Origin: Desulfurococcales archaeon ex4484_204
GTDB taxonomy: Archaea > Thermoproteota > Thermoprotei_A > Sulfolobales > NBVN01
Length of the DNA stretch: 16,699 bases
Reading direction: 5' to 3'
Assembly: GCA_002255065.1 (NCBI GenBank)
Contig: NJEF01000004.1
Location: 1-16,699, forward strand
Shown here: positions 13,179-16,699 of the stretch, in pieces
How positions within the stretch are numbered: the stretch's first letter is position 1
How the letters are laid out: each line of letters starts with the position of its first letter
Notes under the pieces: model-generated
What the model saw: the letters and a program-made list of their open reading frames with translations, nothing else
Told to the model about the DNA's origin: nothing
Databases searched by the model: none
Program-made: the position numbers and the translations under genes

Positions 13179-14506
13179 TAACCCTCACCCTCGCTGAGCT
13201 CCTCAATCTCCTCCCCCCTAGCGCTGGGGAAGTACTTCCTAACTATCCTGTACATCTCCTCGTTTGTTAGGGGCTCCCTCCTACCCTTCCTCTCAAAGAT
13301 CTTCAGGACCTCGCTGTATATCGCCTTAACCCTGGGGTCGTCCTTAGATACGCGGGCCCCGTCCTCCCCCTTAATTACGTGGGCGTTAATCCATAGGGCT
13401 ACCGCCGCCCTACCCGAGTAAGGGGTTATCGACACCGTGTAGGGGAGCCCTAGGACCTCGACCGGGTTGAAGGGGAGGTAGACCTCGGGGTTCTTGAGGA
13501 GGCCGTCGACGTGTATGCCTGCCTTAGTCCTAAACGCGTTCTCCCCTACTAGAGGGTAGAACTCAGGGATCTTGAAGCCCATGGACCTAACGACCTCAGC
13601 TGCCCTAACTATGGCCTTCAACCTAACGTTGCTGGCGCCACCCTTAATCCCTACGTAGTGTAGCAGCATGATCTCTAGGGGGCAGTTCCCGGCCCTCTCC
13701 CCCATGCCGAAGAGGGTGCAGTTAGACATCGAGGCCCCGTGGAGCCATGCAGCTAGGTGGTTAGCAACAACTAAGCCCAGGTCGTTGTGGCCGTGGAACT
13801 CAACCCACTCGGGCGGTACACCGCCCTCCTCAATGACCGCCCTAACGAGCCTGGGGATCCCGCGGGGTAGGGGTATGTAGCGGAACGGTAGCCCGACTCC
13901 TAAGGTGTCTGCTAGCTTAACCTTAACGGGGAGGCCGTAGCGCTCACTCAACCTCATCAACCTCCTCACGAAGGGTATGACGCTTCCCTCGACATCGGCC
14001 CTAGTAACGTCCTCTAGGGTGCACCTAGCGATAATGCCCCTCTTAAGGGCCTCCTCAACAACCCCTAAGTACTTCTGGAAGGCCTTCTCCCTAGTCAGCC
14101 CTAGCTTGTAGTAGATGTGGTAGTCCGATATAGATGTGAGGATCACTGCCTCATCGAGGCCCGCCCCGGTAACGAGCTCTAGATCCCTCATCGTAGCCCT
14201 TATCCACCCTATGGGCTTAGGGTACTCGTAGCCGTACTCAGCGATCCTGCCCGCAACCTCCCTATCCTTACTCGTGTACAGGAATAGCTCGGTGCTGATT
14301 ATGGAGCCCTCACCCCCTATGTCAGCCAGGACCTCGTATATCTTGAGGCTCTCACTAACCGTTAGGTTCCTCCAGCCCTGCTGCCCGTCCCTAAGCGTTG
14401 TGTCGGTAACCACTAACTTATCGATACCGTAGCCAGCGTCACCCCCCTCAACAACGACCTTGGGAGGCGCGTTGAAGGGGTAGACCTCCCTGAACAGCCT
14501 CACCAA
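13178..14506 (-). CDS. Re-citrate synthase-like HMGL/IPMS-family acyltransferase (possible homocitrate synthase)
   Basis: This 442-residue enzyme of the isopropylmalate/homocitrate/Re-citrate synthase superfamily condenses acetyl-CoA with a 2-oxoacid. It shows VTDTTLRDGQQ (metal-binding Asp35), WIRATMRDLE, ILTSISDYHIYYKLGLTREK, CTLEDVTRAD, FHGHNDLG (His238, His240), GMGERAGNCPLE and RTKAGIHVDGL. The blocks LFLYTSKDRE, WIRA, ILTSISDYHI, EDVTRAD and LPRGIPRLVRA match Re-citrate synthase as described in clostridia rather than typical LeuA, AksA or crenarchaeal homocitrate synthases. No C-terminal LeuA-type regulatory domain is seen, so leucine-style feedback is not expected. It starts with TTG at 14506, with GGTGGTG as ribosome-binding site just upstream; a GTG one codon on is an alternative. 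Either oxaloacetate (citrate) or 2-oxoglutarate (homocitrate) could be the acceptor. Confidence 0.8.
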   Translation of the reverse strand: MVRLFREVYPFNAPPKVVVEGGDAGYGIDKLVVTDTTLRDGQQGWRNLTVSESLKIYEVLADIGGEGSIISTELFLYTSKDREVAGRIAEYGYEYPKPIGWIRATMRDLELVTGAGLDEAVILTSISDYHIYYKLGLTREKAFQKYLGVVEEALKRGIIARCTLEDVTRADVEGSVIPFVRRLMRLSERYGLPVKVKLADTLGVGLPFRYIPLPRGIPRLVRAVIEEGGVPPEWVEFHGHNDLGLVVANHLAAWLHGASMSNCTLFGMGERAGNCPLEIMLLHYVGIKGGASNVRLKAIVRAAEVVRSMGFKIPEFYPLVGENAFRTKAGIHVDGLLKNPEVYLPFNPVEVLGLPYTVSITPYSGRAAVALWINAHVIKGEDGARVSKDDPRVKAIYSEVLKIFERKGRREPLTNEEMYRIVRKYFPSARGEEIEELSEGEG

Positions 14507-14682
14507 GCACCACCTATTAATGGTTAATGTTGGTGCAGCCCTAATATCGTCTATGCATAAAGGCCATGTAAAACATTTATTAATAACCGTTCCCGGTTCA
14601 GCACTTCATTTAATGGCTCACGTCCTGTATCAGTATTTAATGCGCCCACCCATTGATGTGCCTTAAGAAAGATTTAATGGGG
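14507..14682 (-). promoter_or_regulatory. Promoter/operator region between LysM and the chain-elongation genes
   Basis: This 176-nt AT-rich gap separates two same-strand gene groups. On the minus strand it contains a TATA-like TTTATGCAT (14553-14561), about 51 nt before the synthase start and leaving a short leader with a ribosome-binding sequence. A second AT-rich element, TTATTAATAAA, lies at about 14575-14585. The inverted repeat AACCG-TTCC-CGGTT is at 14585-14598. A pyrimidine-rich minus-strand run (CTTTCTT, near 14664-14670) follows the LysM stop and may end its transcript. Confidence 0.5.
14585..14598. promoter_or_regulatory. Inverted repeat, candidate LysM-type operator
   Basis: AACCG-TTCC-CGGTT is a perfect 5-bp inverted repeat embedded in an A/T-rich flank, about 24 nt upstream of the TATA-like element of the synthase operon. 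Lrp-family regulators, including LysM of Sulfolobus, bind palindromic sites near the promoters of lysine genes, and the LysM gene is directly adjacent. That this repeat is the LysM site is inferred from position only. Confidence 0.35.
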
Positions 14683-15105
14683 CTACCTCCACACCTTGAG
14701 AATTATCATGGTGTTAGTACCTACTACCCCCGGTATCGACCTTATCTCATCTATACACCTATTAACCATCTCAATGCTCGGCACCCCTACATGAACCAGT
14801 ATGTCGTTATCCCCTGTGACCTCGTACACTGCCTCAACACCCTCGATCCTAGCTATCTTACCGGATATCTCTGGAACCGGCTTCGGGGGCAGGGTCTTAA
14901 CAAGGATCACAGCCCTAACCTCGTTCTCGAGCTCGTACTCTATGGTGAACTTCTTAATCACCCCCATCCTCCTCAACTTACTAACCCTCTTCCTAACAGC
15001 TGACTCGCTAATCCCTAGCTCCTCAGCCAGCCTAGCGTAGGACATCCTAGCGTTGTTCTTGAGGAGCTTGAGGAGCTGCATGTCTATGTGGTCAACACCT
15101 CCCAA
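14683..15105 (-). CDS. lysM: Lrp/AsnC-family transcriptional regulator, LysM-like
   Basis: This 140-residue regulator has an N-terminal winged helix (HIDMQLLKLLKNNARMSYAR, then LAEELGISESAVRKRVSKLR) and a C-terminal RAM effector domain of about 80 residues (EGVEAVYEVTGDNDILVHVG, then PGVVGTNTMIILK). It lies 3 nt after the LysZ gene, so it is part of that operon. In Sulfolobus the orthologue LysM sits in the lysine cluster and responds to lysine, binding near lys promoters. A similar job for the genes on either side is likely here. It starts with TTG at 15105, directly following the LysZ stop; an ATG at codon 9 is an alternative but would trim the first helix. The family is certain and the name rests on context. 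Confidence 0.85.
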   Translation of the reverse strand: MGGVDHIDMQLLKLLKNNARMSYARLAEELGISESAVRKRVSKLRRMGVIKKFTIEYELENEVRAVILVKTLPPKPVPEISGKIARIEGVEAVYEVTGDNDILVHVGVPSIEMVNRCIDEIRSIPGVVGTNTMIILKVWR

Positions 15106-15108
15106 GGA

Positions 15109-15912
15109 CTACCACCCCCTAATAACGGTTCCCGAACCCTTAAGGGCTGATGTCAGCGGCTCCCCCCTAACACCTGAAGCTATAACCACCTCCCTAACAC
15201 CTGATCTTAAGGCGTCCCTAGCCTCAATAAGCTTCCTATTCATTCCGGGCCCTACCTTAGGGAGGACTTCATCGATACCCCTAACGGTCAGCTCCCTAAC
15301 GACCTCCCCGCCTACGGTGAGCCCCTCTACATCCGTTAGGAATACCAGCTTCTCAGCCCTTAACGCCTTAGCCACTGCGTACGCAGCCTGGTCCCCGTCG
15401 ACGTTGAGCAGGGTTCCGTCATCGTCTATGGCTAGGGGGGATACAACAGCTACGTACCCAGCGTTAATTAATAGCTTGAGGAACCCCTCGTTAACCTTAA
15501 CGACCTTCCCCGTGTAGCCCCCCTCAACAACCACCTTCCTACCCCTGCTATCAACAGCTATTAACCTCCTCTTCCTCCTAGCCTTAAGCGTCGCCCCATC
15601 AGCCCCGGAAACACCTACCGCTGGGACCCCGCGCCTCCATAAACCCGACACGACCTCCTTATTGATTAGGCCCGCCATAACCATGACGTACACCCTGAGC
15701 TCTTCGAGGCTCGTGTACCTGCTCCTAACCCCGCTGGGCGAGTAGATGAACCTAGGCTCCACACCCAGCTTCCTGGAGTACTCGCTAACCACGCCCCCAC
15801 CGCCGTGAACGAGCACTAGGGACGCGCTCTCAGCGTGCGCAGCTACGTCGTCCAGGATCCCGTTTAGGTTCGCTGTTAAGGCCTTACCACCGACCTTAAC
15901 CACTAAGGCCAA
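15109..15912 (-). CDS. lysZ: [LysW]-aminoadipate/[LysW]-glutamate kinase
   Basis: This 267-residue amino-acid kinase phosphorylates the side-chain carboxylate of alpha-aminoadipate or glutamate attached to the carrier LysW. It shows VVKVGGKAL (nucleotide-binding Lys), LVHGGGGVVSEYSRKLG, FIYSPSGVRSRYTSLE, NVDGDQAAYAVAKAL, FLTDVEGL and PGMNRKLIEARDALRSG. The SPSGVRSRYT block is characteristic of LysZ rather than of bacterial acetylglutamate kinase, where it interacts with the acidic LysW carrier. It starts with TTG at 15912, 9 nt after the LysY stop, with GAGGTG as ribosome-binding site before it. In many crenarchaea one LysZ serves both lysine and arginine synthesis, and nothing in the sequence excludes that here. 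LysW itself is not in the window. Confidence 0.92.
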   Translation of the reverse strand: MALVVKVGGKALTANLNGILDDVAAHAESASLVLVHGGGGVVSEYSRKLGVEPRFIYSPSGVRSRYTSLEELRVYVMVMAGLINKEVVSGLWRRGVPAVGVSGADGATLKARRKRRLIAVDSRGRKVVVEGGYTGKVVKVNEGFLKLLINAGYVAVVSPLAIDDDGTLLNVDGDQAAYAVAKALRAEKLVFLTDVEGLTVGGEVVRELTVRGIDEVLPKVGPGMNRKLIEARDALRSGVREVVIASGVRGEPLTSALKGSGTVIRGW

Positions 15913-15921
15913 GCTACCACC

Positions 15922-16699
15922 TCAAGGCTTCAGGGGCGGCGCCTTAAGGCCCTCGACCTCGCTGAAGCCCATGGCTATGTTGAACGCCTGAACCGCCTGC
16001 CCCGCAGCACCCTTAACTAGGTTATCTATCGCTGCGAACCCCTTAACAACGCCCACCCTCCCCTCTAGGGCGAACCCCACGTCCGCGTAGTTGCTGCCGA
16101 CTACGTACTTAGGGTTCGGGTGGTGCGGCGGCACCTTATGGACCACCCTAACGAAGGGCTCCCCCCTATACGTAGCTAGGTACAGCTTGAAGACGTCCTC
16201 ATCGCTTACATCCCTAACAACCCACCCGTACCCAGTGGCTAGGGCCCCCCTAACGCTACTGACTGCGTGGGGTGTTAGCGATACCTTAACGGGCTTCCCG
16301 GTAACCCCGCTTAACTCCTGCTCAACCTCGGCTGAGTGCCTATGCCCCCCAGCTGAGTAAGGCCTCACACCCCCCTCCCTCTCAGGGTGGTGGCTGGATC
16401 TCGACGGCTTAGAGCCCCCCTCACTGCTACCCACCTTAACATCAACTATAACCCTCTCCAGATCTATAACACCCCCTACCGCTAGGGGTAGGAGGGAGAG
16501 TATCGACGCAGTTGCGTTGCACCCCGGTGAGGCAACGAGGTCAGCACCCCTTAACTCACCCCTATGTATCTCTGGCATTCCGTAGACAGCCCTCTTAAGT
16601 AGGTCGGGGTACGGGTGCGTAAAGCCGTACCAGGCTGTGTAGGCTTCAGGGTCCTTAAGCCTGAAGTCGGCGCTTAGGTCAACAACCCTTACCCCCACC
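15922..16699 (-). CDS. lysY: [LysW]-aminoadipyl/glutamyl phosphate reductase, partial (N-terminus off right edge)
   Basis: About 259 residues of an ArgC/LysY-type reductase are visible, and the first roughly 90, with the nucleotide-binding GxxGxxG, lie beyond the window. The catalytic Cys is in VASPGCNATAS, preceded by VVDLSADFRLKDP. The stretch SSEGGSKPSRSSHHPEREGG with AGGHRHSAEVEQEL is the LysY-type loop that accommodates LysW-bound substrate, and it includes the catalytic-site His. The enzyme reduces the acyl phosphate made by LysZ to the semialdehyde with NADPH. The GTG at about 16698 is internal and not the start. It heads the visible part of the operon, 9 nt before LysZ, the same order (LysY-LysZ-LysM) as known from Sulfolobus-type clusters. 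Confidence 0.92.
   Translation of the reverse strand, partial: VGVRVVDLSADFRLKDPEAYTAWYGFTHPYPDLLKRAVYGMPEIHRGELRGADLVASPGCNATASILSLLPLAVGGVIDLERVIVDVKVGSSEGGSKPSRSSHHPEREGGVRPYSAGGHRHSAEVEQELSGVTGKPVKVSLTPHAVSSVRGALATGYGWVVRDVSDEDVFKLYLATYRGEPFVRVVHKVPPHHPNPKYVVGSNYADVGFALEGRVGVVKGFAAIDNLVKGAAGQAVQAFNIAMGFSEVEGLKAPPLKP

Noticed and set aside
15053..15517. 154-codon plus-strand open frame opposite LysZ
   Set aside because: Antisense shadow with low-complexity Ser/Thr/Leu/Pro composition; LysZ is unambiguous on the other strand.
1..16699. CRISPR array, rRNA, tRNA genes
   Set aside because: No regularly spaced repeats, no conserved rRNA segments and no GTTC-A-type T-loops in a tRNA context were found on either strand.

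Overview
The window looks like chromosomal DNA of a thermophilic archaeon, most probably a thermoproteote (crenarchaeote). The grounds are: LysW-type lysine/arginine genes (LysY, LysZ) with a LysM-like Lrp/AsnC regulator, frequent GTG and TTG starts, AGG as the main arginine codon, AT-rich TATA elements 25-35 nt before several starts, and protein families familiar from crenarchaea (COG1237 metallo-beta-lactamase fold, CcdA-type redox protein, retropepsin-like protein, HTH regulator with coiled-coil tail). The order or genus cannot be fixed from the sequence alone. No rRNA, tRNA or CRISPR array was seen.

Layout. 1-941 (minus): a protein of the UxaE/tagaturonate-epimerase type, cut by the left edge. 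1094-1729 (plus): an AT-richer two-gene cassette, a 56-residue C2H2 zinc-finger protein plus a DUF457/YdjM-like membrane hydrolase. 1730-2485: gene-poor, with two overlapping micro-ORFs that may be relics. 2486-3379 (plus): membrane-anchored metallo-beta-lactamase-fold protein, convergent with a minus-strand pair at 3436-5522 (M23-like protein, then thioredoxin-CcdA fusion). 5523-7324: mostly non-coding or decayed DNA around one retropepsin-like gene whose catalytic Asp is replaced and whose N-terminus comes from a 30-bp tandem duplication. 7325-7720 (plus): small secreted-looking protein with an EF-hand-like loop. 7811-8290 (minus): HTH regulator broken by an in-frame TGA. 8423-10021 (plus): RidA and an M20 peptidase/deacylase. 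10030-10137 (minus): a 35-residue one-helix membrane protein, not previously obvious because of its size, with a well-placed TATA box.

10359-16699 (minus) is a biosynthetic block in transcription order LysY (cut by the right edge), LysZ, LysM, a 176-nt regulatory gap, then a Re-citrate-synthase-like acyltransferase, LeuC-type and LeuD-type (homo)aconitase subunits and an NAD-type (homo)isocitrate dehydrogenase. LysZ and LysY phosphorylate and reduce the LysW-linked side chain. The lower four genes perform one round of 2-oxoacid chain elongation. They could make 2-oxoadipate for lysine or 2-oxoglutarate for glutamate, ornithine and arginine. The first enzyme resembles Re-citrate synthase and the dehydrogenase has an isocitrate-type SxNxxxR motif, so the second reading is a serious alternative. 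This is the most interesting biochemical question in the window.
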